Notes: a model not told the origin generated them from the sequence alone. A stretch of DNA of 64,000 nucleotides from Massilia sp. erpn (GCF_024400215.1 NZ_CP053748.1:5704001-5768000), one strand, 5' to 3'. Shown: positions 32,980 through 42,426, numbered from the stretch's first letter. Made by a program: numbers and translations.

Positions 32980-34059
32980 ATGTTGCGCAAAAAGTTCACG
33001 CACTATTTCATCGCCTTGTTCGGTGCCCTCTTCCTGCTCTCGGCGCAAGCCGAACAGGCGGCGGCCAAGCTCGGTAATGTCACCATCCTCGCCACCGGCG
33101 GCACCATTGCCGGCAGTGGCGCCACCAGCACCACAACCGTAGGTTATACCGCCGCCACCGTCGGCGTGCAGCAGCTGATCGCCGCCGTGCCAGAGCTGGC
33201 CAAGGTCGCCAACGTCAAAGGCGAGCAAGTGTTCCAGATCGCCAGCGAAAGCATGACCAATGAACACTGGCTGACCCTGGGCAAGCGCGTGAATGCGCTG
33301 CTGGCGCAGAACGACGTGGACGGCATCGTGATCACCCACGGCACCGACACCATGGAAGAAACCGCATACTTCCTGAACCTGGTGGTCAAGAGCAAGAAGC
33401 CGGTGGTCCTGGTCGGCGCCATGCGTCCTTCCACCGCCCTGTCGGCCGACGGTCCGATCAATCTGTACAACGCCGTGCTGCTGGCTGCCAGCCCTGAAGC
33501 GGTGGGCAAAGGCGTGATGGTCGCCATGGCCGATCAGATTCACAGCGCGCGCGATGTGAGCAAGACCAATACCTCGACCCCGGATGCCTTCAAGACCTCG
33601 GAGCTGGGCATGATCGGCTACATCCAAGGCAACAAGCCTTTCTTCTACCGCGTTTCGACCCGCAAACACACCACCGACACCGAGTTCGACATCGCCAATC
33701 TGCAAGCCCTGCCGCAAGTCGATATCGTGTACGGCTACGCCAATATGAATACCGTGGCGCTGGATGCCTTCGTCGCCAACGGCGCCAAGGGCATCATCCA
33801 CGCCGGCACCGGCGATGGCAGCGTGGCAGCCAAGGTCAAGCCCGGCCTGGTGGCGGCGCGCAAGAAAGGCACGCTGATCGTGCGTGCCAGCCGCGTCGGC
33901 CAAGGTATCCTGGCACGCAATGGCGAAGCCAATGACGACGAGCTGGACTTCGTGGTGTCCGACACGCTGAATGCCCAGAAAGCCCGCATTCTGCTGATGC
34001 TGGCACTGACCAAGACCAATGACAGCAAGGCCATCCAACGCATGTTCTATACCTATTAA
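32980..34059 (+). CDS. ansB: Periplasmic type II L-asparaginase
   Basis: 359 residues from the ATG with GGAGA upstream. The signal peptide ends near residue 25 (LLSAQAEQA). Two catalytic threonine motifs are present: ILATGGTIAGSG (about 37-48) and ITHGTDTMEET (about 118-128). The remaining asparaginase signature, the GAMRPSTALSADGP segment, is also clear. It hydrolyses asparagine to aspartate and ammonia in the periplasm; many homologues also act on glutamine. A strong terminator follows. The XRE-cupin regulator downstream is convergent, so not obviously linked. Confidence 0.95.
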   Translation: MLRKKFTHYFIALFGALFLLSAQAEQAAAKLGNVTILATGGTIAGSGATSTTTVGYTAATVGVQQLIAAVPELAKVANVKGEQVFQIASESMTNEHWLTLGKRVNALLAQNDVDGIVITHGTDTMEETAYFLNLVVKSKKPVVLVGAMRPSTALSADGPINLYNAVLLAASPEAVGKGVMVAMADQIHSARDVSKTNTSTPDAFKTSELGMIGYIQGNKPFFYRVSTRKHTTDTEFDIANLQALPQVDIVYGYANMNTVALDAFVANGAKGIIHAGTGDGSVAAKVKPGLVAARKKGTLIVRASRVGQGILARNGEANDDELDFVVSDTLNAQKARILLMLALTKTNDSKAIQRMFYTY

Positions 34060-34082
34060 GAACTGCCCAGGCTGAAATGCAA

Positions 34083-34116
34083 AAAGGCTTTCCGGATACC
34101 GGGAAGCCTTTTTTGT
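34083..34116 (+). terminator. Intrinsic terminator after ansB
   Basis: AAGGCTTTCCGG and CCGGGAAGCCTT pair with one mismatch around ATA, then TTTTTGTTT. Confidence 0.85.
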
Positions 34117-34176
34117 TTGCCATGCTGCTGCGAACCATATGGCCTGCTCCAGGCCCACCACGTATAGCCAGACGCG

Positions 34177-34722
34177 CTACTCCGGCACCGCAGCCATATT
34201 GCTGACCAGCACCAGCAACTGGGCCTGCACCTCACCCACGCTGCGCGTACGGTGCGGGATCAGGGAATTGAAATACAGGGAGTCGCCAGGCGCCAAGCGC
34301 ACCGTCTCGGTCGGAAACTCAACCTCGACATCCCCCTGATGCACAAATAAAAACTCCTCGCCCGCATGCTCCTTGAACGCCGAAGCGGTAAAGTCGCGCG
34401 GCGGATATACCATGAAAGGCATCATGCGCTTGGCGCCCATCTGGGCCGCCATGCTTTCGTACGTCTTTTCCCCCGCCGCGCCCAGAGGCAGGCGCGCATC
34501 GGCGCGCGTCACGCAAATCAGGCCGCAGTTGTGCTGTTCAGCGAATAACTGCTCCACCTCCACCTGCAAGGCTTGCGACAGCTTCAGCGCCACCGCGATC
34601 GAGGGCGTGCTCAGTCCCCTTTCGACTTTGGAAAGATAACTTTTGGTTAAGCCTGTTTGCTCAGCCAGGCGTTCCAGCGACCAGCCGTATTGCTTCCTGA
34701 GTATCTTCAAACGTATCGCCAT
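34177..34722 (-). CDS. XRE-family regulator with C-terminal cupin domain
   Basis: 181 residues. The helix-turn-helix (residues about 3-60: LRKQYGWSLERLAEQTGLTK, SYLSKVERGLSTPSI) is followed by a cupin_2 domain (EEFLFVHQGDVEVEFPTETV, LAPGDSLYFNSLIPHRTRSV). This domain order is typical of regulators of amino acid or polyamine metabolism that sense a small molecule in the cupin. It is divergent from the class II aldolase gene, 111 bases apart, and is its likely regulator. Confidence 0.9.
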   Translation of the reverse strand: MAIRLKILRKQYGWSLERLAEQTGLTKSYLSKVERGLSTPSIAVALKLSQALQVEVEQLFAEQHNCGLICVTRADARLPLGAAGEKTYESMAAQMGAKRMMPFMVYPPRDFTASAFKEHAGEEFLFVHQGDVEVEFPTETVRLAPGDSLYFNSLIPHRTRSVGEVQAQLLVLVSNMAAVPE

Positions 34723-34833
34723 CAGCTGCCGTCCAGATAAAAATATCATTTTACTACGTGACACATCGTGTCCTATACTCATCGCCGTGTCGTATTGATG
34801 GAGCAGTCCCAACCTCTTAAGGAAAGTCCCTTC

Positions 34834-35616
34834 ATGGCCAACACCCTCACCCTTTCAAAGCAAGAGCTGGTCGACATCGCGCAGCGCCGCCTGGCCGCCA
34901 CCGTCACCGCCACCTCCTGGAACCGGCGCGAAAAGCTGGCTCTGGCCTGCCGCATCCTGTTTGACGGTGGCCACGACTCCGGCCTGGCTGGCCAGATCAC
35001 CGGCCGCGCCGAGCAGCCCGGCAACTACTATACGCAGCGCTTCGGTCTCGGTTTTGACGAGATTTCAGCCTCGAACCTGATCCAGGTCAACGAGGATCTG
35101 GAGGTTCTGAACGGCACAGGCATTCCCAATCCCGCCAACCGCTTTCATACCTGGATTTATCGCCAGCGGCCGGACGTGAATTGCATCATCCATACCCATC
35201 CTATCCATGTCGCAGCGCTATCCATGCTGGAGCAGCCGCTGCTTGTTTCACATATGGATACCTGCCCCTTATTCGATGATTGCGCTTTTCTGCCCACCTG
35301 GCCCGGCATTCCGGTCGGTAATAGCGAAGGAGAAATTATCGCCAGCGCCCTGGGCAATAAACGCGCCATTCTGCTGGCCCACCATGGCCAGCTGGTGGTT
35401 GGCGCCACAGTGGAAGAAGCCTGCATACTGGCCATCCTGATTGAACGCGCCGCCCGGCTGCAATTGCTGGCCATGGCGGCTGGACATATTCAGCCTATAT
35501 CCGCCGAGCTGGCGGCTGAGGCCCATGACTGGATTTCCACGTCCAAACGCAATTCCGTCACCTTTGATTATTATGCGCGCCGCGCCCTGCGCAGCCACGC
35601 CGACTGTTTAGATTGA
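34834..35616 (+). CDS. Class II aldolase/adducin domain protein
   Basis: 260 residues from an ATG with AAGGAAAG upstream. It has the class II aldolase fold, with zinc-binding histidines in IIHTHPIHVAAL and LLAHHGQLVVGATV, and an N-terminal SGLAGQITGRA segment like the substrate loop of the family. Members act as sugar-phosphate aldolases, epimerases or decarboxylases; the substrate cannot be assigned. The XRE-cupin gene lies divergently upstream. No partner kinase or dehydrogenase gene is nearby. Confidence 0.85.
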   Translation: MANTLTLSKQELVDIAQRRLAATVTATSWNRREKLALACRILFDGGHDSGLAGQITGRAEQPGNYYTQRFGLGFDEISASNLIQVNEDLEVLNGTGIPNPANRFHTWIYRQRPDVNCIIHTHPIHVAALSMLEQPLLVSHMDTCPLFDDCAFLPTWPGIPVGNSEGEIIASALGNKRAILLAHHGQLVVGATVEEACILAILIERAARLQLLAMAAGHIQPISAELAAEAHDWISTSKRNSVTFDYYARRALRSHADCLD

Positions 35617-35707
35617 ATTATGTTTTAGCCAGGCGATTCAAGATGCCGGTTTAAAGCAGAGCATGCAGGCACCATCTCCCCACGGTTTGCGCCAGATGCT
35701 GGCACGA

Positions 35708-36631
35708 TTACGCCAGTTCCTGATCTGTATCTACTGCATCGCCCTGGCGCAGCACGCGGCGGGCGGCAGCGATCGCCTCGGCGCTCAGCTTTTCCAGCCG
35801 CGGCGATTGTACCCGCCACGAATGCCAGTACAAATGAACGTCGAGATAACGGCCCGGTGCCAGATCGCTTAATTTGCCCGTTTCCAGATCGCTGCCGTAT
35901 TGCTGGGATGGCAGCATGCCGCTGCCTAATCCCAAACGCACAGCATTTAAAAACGCTTCAGCCGATGGAATATACAGGCTGGGATAACTGCCAGGCGGCA
36001 GGCCTAAAACCTGCTGTATAAAATTCGCCTGCAGCATATCCTTGCGGTCGAATACCACGACTGGCGCCTTGCGCGCCGCTTCCCGTTCAAAACCGGCGCT
36101 GAAATAGCGCTCACGATAATCGGGCGTGCCTAATAAGCTGTAGCGCATAAAACCCAAAGGCTCGACTACGCAACCGCGCATCGGCACAGGCTGGCTGGAA
36201 ATACAGGCAATCGCCTGCCCCAATTCCAGCAGCGAATAAGTATGGTCCTGGTCATCCAGCGTGATATCCAGTAAGAGGCGCTCGCGGATTAAAAACGGGG
36301 CCAATTCCGGCAATAACCAGGTCGCCAGCGTGTCGTTATTCACGGCCAGCGCGACACTTAATGGACGGCCGCCATCCTCCTCCAATTCGGCGAAAAACTC
36401 CTGTTCCAGCAAACGGCTGCGGCGCAGATATTGCAACAGCCGCTGCCCCGGCCCGGTGGCGCGGCAGGGACGGCTGCGCACCACCAGCGGCGCGCCGATG
36501 GCAGCCTCCATGGCGCTGACGCGCTGGGAGACGGCGGACGGGGTCAGGTGCAGGCTGGCGGCAGCCTGTTCAAAGCTGCCGCTGTCGAGAACGGCAAGCA
36601 GTGCTTCACTTTGGCGGGAATCGAGCAGCAT
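35708..36631 (-). CDS. argP: ArgP/LysG-type LysR regulator
   Basis: 307 residues. The DNA-binding domain (LLAVLDSGSFEQAAASLHLT, PSAVSQRVSAMEAAIGAPLV) and the effector domain have the pattern of ArgP (LysG), which senses lysine and arginine and activates the basic amino acid exporter gene. The divergent gene 111 bases away encodes such an exporter, which fits the standard argP-argO pair. The region between them has AT-rich stretches suitable for ArgP binding. Confidence 0.9.
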   Translation of the reverse strand: MLLDSRQSEALLAVLDSGSFEQAAASLHLTPSAVSQRVSAMEAAIGAPLVVRSRPCRATGPGQRLLQYLRRSRLLEQEFFAELEEDGGRPLSVALAVNNDTLATWLLPELAPFLIRERLLLDITLDDQDHTYSLLELGQAIACISSQPVPMRGCVVEPLGFMRYSLLGTPDYRERYFSAGFEREAARKAPVVVFDRKDMLQANFIQQVLGLPPGSYPSLYIPSAEAFLNAVRLGLGSGMLPSQQYGSDLETGKLSDLAPGRYLDVHLYWHSWRVQSPRLEKLSAEAIAAARRVLRQGDAVDTDQELA

Positions 36632-36742
36632 GGAGGTCTTTCTTTAGAAATTTTAAGTATTCCTGACAAATATTAATCCAGCTTCATTTATGCGTGCAAG
36701 AAAGGGACAATATGCGTTTTGCATCTAAAGAAGGGGCAAATC

Positions 36743-37354
36743 ATGCTATTTGCACAAAGTTACTTGAACGGACTCGGCCTCGGCGCCAGTCTCATCATGG
36801 CCATCGGCGCCCAGAATGCCCATGTGCTGCGTACCGGTATCCAGCGCTCGAATGTGGGCGTGACCGTGGCGGCCTGTATCGTCATCGATGCGCTGCTGAT
36901 CGGTCTGGGGGTGGCGGGCGCGGGCGCCCTGATCCAGGATTCCCCGCTGCTGCTGGGCCTGGCGCGCTGGGGTGGCGCCGCCTTCCTGATCTGGTATGGT
37001 TTGCGCAGCTGGAAATCGCTGCTGGGCAGCCATAGCCTGGACCTGGCCAGCCAGAGCGCCACGCCGACCGCGCGCAAAGCCCTGGTCAGCGTGGTCGCCC
37101 TGTCCCTGCTCAATCCCCATGTGTATCTGGACACGGTGGTCCTGCTGGGCAGCGTAGGCGGCAGCTATCCGGTCGAGCAGCGGACCAGCTTCTCGGTCGG
37201 CGCCATGACCGCCTCGGTCTTGTGGTTCTGCGCCCTTGGCTTCGGCGCCGTCCGCCTCTCCGGTGTATTGCAGCGCCCCATCGTCTGGAAAATCATCGAA
37301 GGCTTGACCGGCGCCATCATGCTGGCCCTGGCTGCCAGCCTGATTCTGGGCTAA
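36743..37354 (+). CDS. argO: LysE/ArgO-family basic amino acid exporter
   Basis: 203 residues from the ATG with AAGGGG upstream. It has six hydrophobic segments and LysE signatures: GLGLGASLIMAIGAQNAHVL near the start and LSLLNPHVYLDTVVLLG near residue 130. Members export arginine or lysine. ArgP, the divergent regulator, probably induces it when intracellular lysine or arginine is high. The last four bases overlap the end of the acyltransferase gene on the opposite strand. Confidence 0.92.
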   Translation: MLFAQSYLNGLGLGASLIMAIGAQNAHVLRTGIQRSNVGVTVAACIVIDALLIGLGVAGAGALIQDSPLLLGLARWGGAAFLIWYGLRSWKSLLGSHSLDLASQSATPTARKALVSVVALSLLNPHVYLDTVVLLGSVGGSYPVEQRTSFSVGAMTASVLWFCALGFGAVRLSGVLQRPIVWKIIEGLTGAIMLALAASLILG

Positions 37355-39276
37355 TTGCTGAAAATCCCCTCCAGCTCGCCAGGATGGCGCGCGCGGTAGG
37401 CCGGATACAGGATGGCGCTGCCGCCGGCACCGAGATGGCCGGGATCGTTATGGCCATAGAGGGGAATACCCTGCCATGCCAGCGGACAGCGGCCATTCGA
37501 ACACAGCACATCGTAGCTGTGGATCAGTTCCACCGCTGGATGGCGGCGCAGCACCGCATTCAATACCTGCAGCGCCACCACATGCTCCTGCGCGGCGATG
37601 GCGGCATCGTAACTGCAATCGCTGGCGCCCGCGCCTGGCAGATATAGCTTGTTCGAAACGCAATTATCCATCGGTGGCGGCGCCCCCGGCACATCATCGA
37701 ACAGGATGACGCGCTTGCCAGCCGCCTCCAGCTTGCCGATGGTCGTATCCAGCAACTGTTCGAATTCCTGTGGCATAAAACCATGCACATTCGGCGTCGC
37801 CTCCGGCCGCGGCGCGCCATGGGTATAGATTTGCCATACGGCAGACATAATGACCGTTTTAATCTGGGGCTGCGCCATCACATGCGCCATCACGAGCCGG
37901 TTATGCTCGCGGCATTCCGCCGCATGCCGGTGAAAGGCCGGATCGCCAGCCCGGGCCGGCGTGTTTTCCACCGGCGGGCACATGGTGAAAGTCATATCGT
38001 GGATGCTCAGGCCAAAATCCTTGCCCATGCCATCCACAAAATCTATCAACTGATACGCATGGCTATCGCCCAGAAAGACCGCTTTGTTCGCACTGGCCAG
38101 GTCGCCGACCGAGCATTCCTCGGCCCGCGTAAGGCCCACCTTGCTCCAGCAGCGTTGGCCGCGCGGCAAGTTGAACACGGTGCGGCCGGCGGCGGCAAAA
38201 TCGCTGCGCACAGCATCGCTTTGCCAGCGAGAAAAGTTATCGGAAACCTTGGCCAGACCGATCAAACCGCTAATCACGGCCACCGGCAAGACGAACAGCA
38301 GCAGCCAGGTCTTGCGATGACGCCATTGTGCCTGCCGCATCGGCTGCTCCACGCAATGGTAAGTCAGCATGGCCAGCGGCACACTGGCTGCCAAGGCCCA
38401 CAGCAGGGACCAGTGCGTGTCCAGCTGCAGGCGGCGCGCAGCATAAAGCAGCGGCCAGTGCCACAAGTACATGGAGTAGGACAAGCGGCCCAGGTAGGCG
38501 GTCAGTTCATTGCCCAGCAATGTCCCCATATATCCGGGGCGCGGGCCGCCAGCCATAATCAACAGCGCTCCGGCGCAGGGCAACGCTGCCGCCAGGCCCG
38601 GCATGGGCGTTGCCCCGGTATACGTGAACACGCAGTAGCCGATGATCGCAAGGCCCAGAATCAGGCCGGCGGCATGCAGGCGCTTCCACGCCGCCGGCAG
38701 CTGCGGCGCCATGGCCAGCAGCATGCCGGCCATGAATTCGAAGGCGCGAGCATGCATCTGGTAATAGGCTTTGGCCTGGAAATGGGCAGCCGCCTGCTGC
38801 GAGTACAGCAGAGAAGCAAGGGCCAGCAAGGCCAGCACGGCGAATTTGCGCCGCCAGCTCCACTTCCGCATTAGCACCAGCAGCAAGGGCAGCACGAGAT
38901 AGAACTGCTCTTCAAGCGATAAGGACCAGGTATGCAGCAGCGGCTGCTTATCGGCACTCAGATCAAAATAGCCGGACTGGCGCGACAGATAGATATTGGA
39001 CCAGAACAGTGCCTGGGCGCCGCTATTCTTCAGCAGCGACAAAGTATCTTCAGGAAAGACAAAGTGCAGGCAAAACAAAAATAGCGCGGCCAACACCAGA
39101 TACAGGGCGGGAGCCAGCCTTTTCAGCCGCCGCGCATAGAAAGCCGCAAGCGTGAAACGGCCAGCGTCCTGTTCGCGCAAAATAAGCTGCGTGACAACAA
39201 AACCGGAAATAGCAAAAAAAACGTCGACGCCGACAAAGCCTCCGGCAAAGCCGGGCAACTGCGCATGGCACAGCAT
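37351..39276 (-). CDS. OafA/YrhL-type acyltransferase with SGNH domain, 5' end uncertain
   Basis: 641 residues from the first ATG. Membrane acyltransferase-3 domain (about 1-340, GGFVGVDVFFAISGFVVTQL) plus a C-terminal SGNH hydrolase-like domain (about 390-641, with KAVFLGDSHAYQL). Such proteins O-acetylate surface polysaccharides. The conserved family N-terminus YRADIDGLRFLAVLVV is encoded just upstream (39324-39277) in the same frame, but no ATG, GTG or TTG lies between it and an in-frame TAG at 39415-39417. Either a CTG or other rare start is used, or the 5' end is damaged. The annotated start therefore probably truncates the first membrane helix. Confidence 0.8.
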   Translation of the reverse strand: MLCHAQLPGFAGGFVGVDVFFAISGFVVTQLILREQDAGRFTLAAFYARRLKRLAPALYLVLAALFLFCLHFVFPEDTLSLLKNSGAQALFWSNIYLSRQSGYFDLSADKQPLLHTWSLSLEEQFYLVLPLLLVLMRKWSWRRKFAVLALLALASLLYSQQAAAHFQAKAYYQMHARAFEFMAGMLLAMAPQLPAAWKRLHAAGLILGLAIIGYCVFTYTGATPMPGLAAALPCAGALLIMAGGPRPGYMGTLLGNELTAYLGRLSYSMYLWHWPLLYAARRLQLDTHWSLLWALAASVPLAMLTYHCVEQPMRQAQWRHRKTWLLLFVLPVAVISGLIGLAKVSDNFSRWQSDAVRSDFAAAGRTVFNLPRGQRCWSKVGLTRAEECSVGDLASANKAVFLGDSHAYQLIDFVDGMGKDFGLSIHDMTFTMCPPVENTPARAGDPAFHRHAAECREHNRLVMAHVMAQPQIKTVIMSAVWQIYTHGAPRPEATPNVHGFMPQEFEQLLDTTIGKLEAAGKRVILFDDVPGAPPPMDNCVSNKLYLPGAGASDCSYDAAIAAQEHVVALQVLNAVLRRHPAVELIHSYDVLCSNGRCPLAWQGIPLYGHNDPGHLGAGGSAILYPAYRARHPGELEGIFSN

Positions 39277-39473
39277 GACAACGAGGACAGCCAGAAAGCG
39301 CAGACCATCGATATCCGCGCGATAGCTGGCGGCACGGCTGGAAGCGACAGCTAGAAAACCTGAATCTACGGCAAGAGCTTTTATAGGAACACCAAATAGC
39401 AGAAAGGAAACCCGCTATTATCTATCCCACAGGAAATAATTTCAAATAAGAAATATCAAGTAATGCAACACCG

Positions 39474-39499
39474 CCCAGCCCTTGCACTTCAGGGCTGGG
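39474..39499 (-). terminator. Hairpin after the peptide-export operon
   Basis: On the minus strand CCCAGCCCT and AGGGCTGGG form a 9-base stem with an 8-base loop, 38 bases after the ABC transporter stop. The T-rich stretch behind it is interrupted, so this is a weak or Rho-assisted terminator. The 260 bases between the ABC transporter and acyltransferase genes otherwise hold no gene. Confidence 0.5.
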
Positions 39500-39536
39500 G
39501 CCGATAAGGCCTTACTTTTCCATAGCAATCCTCTGT

Positions 39537-41321
39537 TTACGCCGCCTGGGCATGGGCCTCGGTGATGGTTTTATACTGCGCCAGCTGGTTTTCCATCAGA
39601 TAGTGGTAGAGGCCGGCCGTGTCCTGCATCAGCTCGCGGTGGCTGCCTTGCTGCGCGATGCGGCCCTGCTCCAGCACCAGGATGCGGTCGGCCTTCACGA
39701 TGGTCGAGTAGCGGTGGGCGATGATGATGGTGGTGCGGCCCGCCATCAGCTTGTCCAGCGCATTCTGCACCTGCACTTCGCTGGCCGAATCGAGGGCGCT
39801 GGTGGCTTCGTCCAGGATCAGGATGCGCGGATTGCGCAGCAGGGCGCGGGCAATCGCCACCCGCTGTTTCTGCCCGCCCGAGAGCTGCACACCGCGCTCG
39901 CCGACGATGGTCTCGTAGCCCTGCGGGAAAGCCTGGATGAAGTCGTGCGCGTTCGCCAGCCTGGCGGCAGCCATGACTTCGGCCAGCGAGGCTTCGCGTT
40001 CGGAGACGGCAAAGGCGATATTCTCGTAGATCGACCCCGAAAACAGCGACGGCTCCTGTTCGACGATGGCGATGTTGTCACGCATGGCGCTGGCATTCGC
40101 CGCCGTCAGCGCCATGCCGTCGAAGCCAATGCTGCCCTGCTGGGCCTCGTAAAAGCCGAGCAGCATGCTGGCGATGGTGGACTTGCCCGCGCCTGAAGCG
40201 CCGACCAGCGCAATCTTCTCGCCCGCCGCGATAGTAAAGCTGATGCCGCGCAGGGCCAGCTTGTCCGGCCGCTCCGGATAGGCGAACACCACGTCGCGGA
40301 AGGCCACATTGCCTTGCAGCGCCAGCGGCGCCACCACAGGCACTGCCGCTTCCTGTTCGCCGATCAGCTCAAAAATCCGCTCGGTGGCGCCGATGGTGCG
40401 CATCCACTCGCTCCAGAAGTCCGTCACCGCGCTGGCGGCATCGGTCACCATGGTCGAGTACAGGATGAAGGCGGTCAGCTCGCCGATGGTCAGCGCATCC
40501 TGCAGAATCAGTTTGGCGCCGAACCACAGCGTCACCAGCAAGCTCATATACACAAGGAAGATGGACCAGCCGCGGAAGGCGGCCATCATGCGCGTGGTCG
40601 ACAGGGAAACCTTCAGCGCATCCTCGGTGGACTGGCCATAGCGCCGCGCCGCCGTCCGCCCCTGGTTGAAGGCATGCACCAGGCGGATATTCGCCAGATG
40701 CTCATAGGCGGTCTTGCCGCAATCGGCCTGGCTTTGCTGCATATTGCGCGAATGCTTGCGGATGCGCTTGCCGGCCCAGTGCGACAGCAGCAGGCTGGCC
40801 GGAATGAAGAAGGCCAGCATCAGGGTCAGGGCCGGCGAGATAATCAGCAGCATGGTCACGCCGCCAATCAGGATGCACAGGCAGCGCAGGGAAATCGCCG
40901 CGCCCATGGTCAGGGTTTCGTGCAGCACTTCGACATCGGCCGTCAAGCGGTTGCTCAACTCGCCCACATTGTGGCGGTCGAAGAAGCTGATCTTCTTGCC
41001 GATCAGCGCCCCGAACAGCTGGCGCCGGATGCGCGTGACGATCATATAGCCGGTCGACTCGAACAGGTAGTAGCGTAGCGTGGTGGCAATCGCCTGCAGG
41101 ATGAACACGCCCAGCATCAGCGCGCCCAGCATGATGAACCAGGACTCGCTCTTCTTCTCGCTCATGCCGTCGATGAAGTAGGCGATGGCCTTGGGATAGG
41201 CCAATTGCACCATCACCGTCAGCACCATGAAGAACAGGCCCAGCGCCAGCCGGCCGGCAAAAGGACGCAGCAGCTGCAGGCGTTCCAGGTGGGGATTGGT
41301 TTTGCGCGCGGGGGACGTCAT
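39537..41321 (-). CDS. ABC transporter, fused permease and ATPase (peptide exporter of the RiPP locus)
   Basis: 594 residues. Six membrane helices (about 25-310) are followed by an ATPase domain with Walker A GASGAGKST, signature LSGGQKQR and Walker B ILILDEATSALD. This is a half-transporter that works as a homodimer. The N-terminus is short (TSPARKTNPHLERLQLLRPF) and has no C39 peptidase domain, so leader removal must be done by another protein, probably the SDH-type protease of this operon. The start overlaps the MauD-like gene by four bases (ATGA). It is the last gene of the operon and probably exports the matured peptides. Confidence 0.92.
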   Translation of the reverse strand: MTSPARKTNPHLERLQLLRPFAGRLALGLFFMVLTVMVQLAYPKAIAYFIDGMSEKKSESWFIMLGALMLGVFILQAIATTLRYYLFESTGYMIVTRIRRQLFGALIGKKISFFDRHNVGELSNRLTADVEVLHETLTMGAAISLRCLCILIGGVTMLLIISPALTLMLAFFIPASLLLSHWAGKRIRKHSRNMQQSQADCGKTAYEHLANIRLVHAFNQGRTAARRYGQSTEDALKVSLSTTRMMAAFRGWSIFLVYMSLLVTLWFGAKLILQDALTIGELTAFILYSTMVTDAASAVTDFWSEWMRTIGATERIFELIGEQEAAVPVVAPLALQGNVAFRDVVFAYPERPDKLALRGISFTIAAGEKIALVGASGAGKSTIASMLLGFYEAQQGSIGFDGMALTAANASAMRDNIAIVEQEPSLFSGSIYENIAFAVSEREASLAEVMAAARLANAHDFIQAFPQGYETIVGERGVQLSGGQKQRVAIARALLRNPRILILDEATSALDSASEVQVQNALDKLMAGRTTIIIAHRYSTIVKADRILVLEQGRIAQQGSHRELMQDTAGLYHYLMENQLAQYKTITEAHAQAA

Positions 41322-41896
41322 GCCGCAGCCTCCTCTTCCGTCTGCGCTGCCACTTCGGCGTCGTCCATCTGCTCGCGGAAGCTGAGCCAATTTTCGTCGC
41401 CGATCATGCCGCCCGCTTCCAGGCTGCCGCTCTCGTTCAGGAACATATAGTAGGGCGAGGTCATGGTTGGATTCAGCACCTTGAATTCATCGGTCGAGAC
41501 GCGCATGGTCACGCCAGGCAGCGCGGTGCCGCGCAGGAAGCGGCGCAAGCGCCATTTCGCTTCGCGGCTGACCAGCCAGATATCGAGTCCCGCCTCGTCG
41601 GCGCGCGCCAGCATGCGGCCGATTTCGGGCAGCTTGGATTTGCACTTGGGACAGCCGCTGGACAGGAAGAGCAGCACCGCCGGCCGCGGCCCCGCCGTGA
41701 AGACGGCCTTCTTCCCGCCCGCCATCGGCTTGCCCCGCACTTCCGGCACCACCTCGCCCACCGGCAGCGTGAAGTCCTGGCCCTGGGCCGCCATCATATT
41801 GCGCACGGAGCTGAGCAGGCTGAAGGTGAGCTTCAGGTTCAACGCCACGCTCAGCGCCAGGATGATCAGCACGGCATACAGCACATTCGCATCCAT
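41318..41896 (-). CDS. MauD-like thioredoxin-fold protein
   Basis: 192 residues from the ATG coupled to the upstream stop (a GTG one codon earlier is possible). One N-terminal membrane anchor (NVLYAVLIILALSVALNLKL) is followed by a thioredoxin-fold domain with a CPKC active site (residues 82-85, LLFLSSGCPKCKSKLPEIGR), like MauD and other TlpA-type disulfide proteins. The catalytic domain probably faces the periplasm, where it could form, reduce or isomerise disulfides. The context of two-cysteine peptides and a MauE-like protein suggests disulfide handling of the exported peptides. The C-terminus ends in EEEAAA. Confidence 0.85.
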   Translation of the reverse strand: MDANVLYAVLIILALSVALNLKLTFSLLSSVRNMMAAQGQDFTLPVGEVVPEVRGKPMAGGKKAVFTAGPRPAVLLFLSSGCPKCKSKLPEIGRMLARADEAGLDIWLVSREAKWRLRRFLRGTALPGVTMRVSTDEFKVLNPTMTSPYYMFLNESGSLEAGGMIGDENWLSFREQMDDAEVAAQTEEEAAA

Positions 41897-42426
41897 CACA
41901 CATATCCTTTCGACGAATGCACCAGCAGCATGGCCAGGTCATGGAATTCGATGGCGATCACGGTCAGGATCAGCGCCAGGGCGGCTGCCGTCAGCAGCGC
42001 GGGCCAAGCCAGGCCTGCCGCGCCCGCAAACACCAGATAGAAAGCCGCGCTCAGGATCACCAGCACATTGCGCAGCAGGTCAAAGCCCGATACCGAACGC
42101 TCCGACTCGCCGAAGCAGCTGCATTTGACGATGCCCTCTTTCACATACTTGTAGCCGATGAAGGCGGTAAAGCAGGAAAACAGCAGCAGCGCCGCCAGCA
42201 TGCCCTGATAGCTGAAGCCGATGCCGGCCACGATCAGCAGGGCCAGTCCGGATTCCAGCCCCACCAAGGCGGGCGCCAGCCAGGCGCTGAAGCCGCGCCC
42301 CAGGCCCAGCGACTCCACCAGATTCGCCTGGAACTGGGCGAAAGTGCGGTACTTGCCCAGCGCCGCAAAGAACAGCAGAAAGGCCAGGAAATAGCGGAAT
42401 ACTTCCGCGATGAAGACCGCCGCCAT
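41896..42426 (-). CDS. MauE/DoxX-like redox membrane protein
   Basis: 176 residues with four hydrophobic segments and a CSCFGE motif (residues 102-107) after the third, corresponding to the CGCFG motif of MauE, which works with MauD in methylamine dehydrogenase maturation. No methylamine dehydrogenase genes are present, so it probably serves as electron acceptor or donor for the MauD-like thioredoxin encoded next. The start overlaps the stop of the protease gene (TGATG) and its stop overlaps the next start, so these genes are translationally coupled. Confidence 0.85.
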   Translation of the reverse strand: MAAVFIAEVFRYFLAFLLFFAALGKYRTFAQFQANLVESLGLGRGFSAWLAPALVGLESGLALLIVAGIGFSYQGMLAALLLFSCFTAFIGYKYVKEGIVKCSCFGESERSVSGFDLLRNVLVILSAAFYLVFAGAAGLAWPALLTAAALALILTVIAIEFHDLAMLLVHSSKGYV

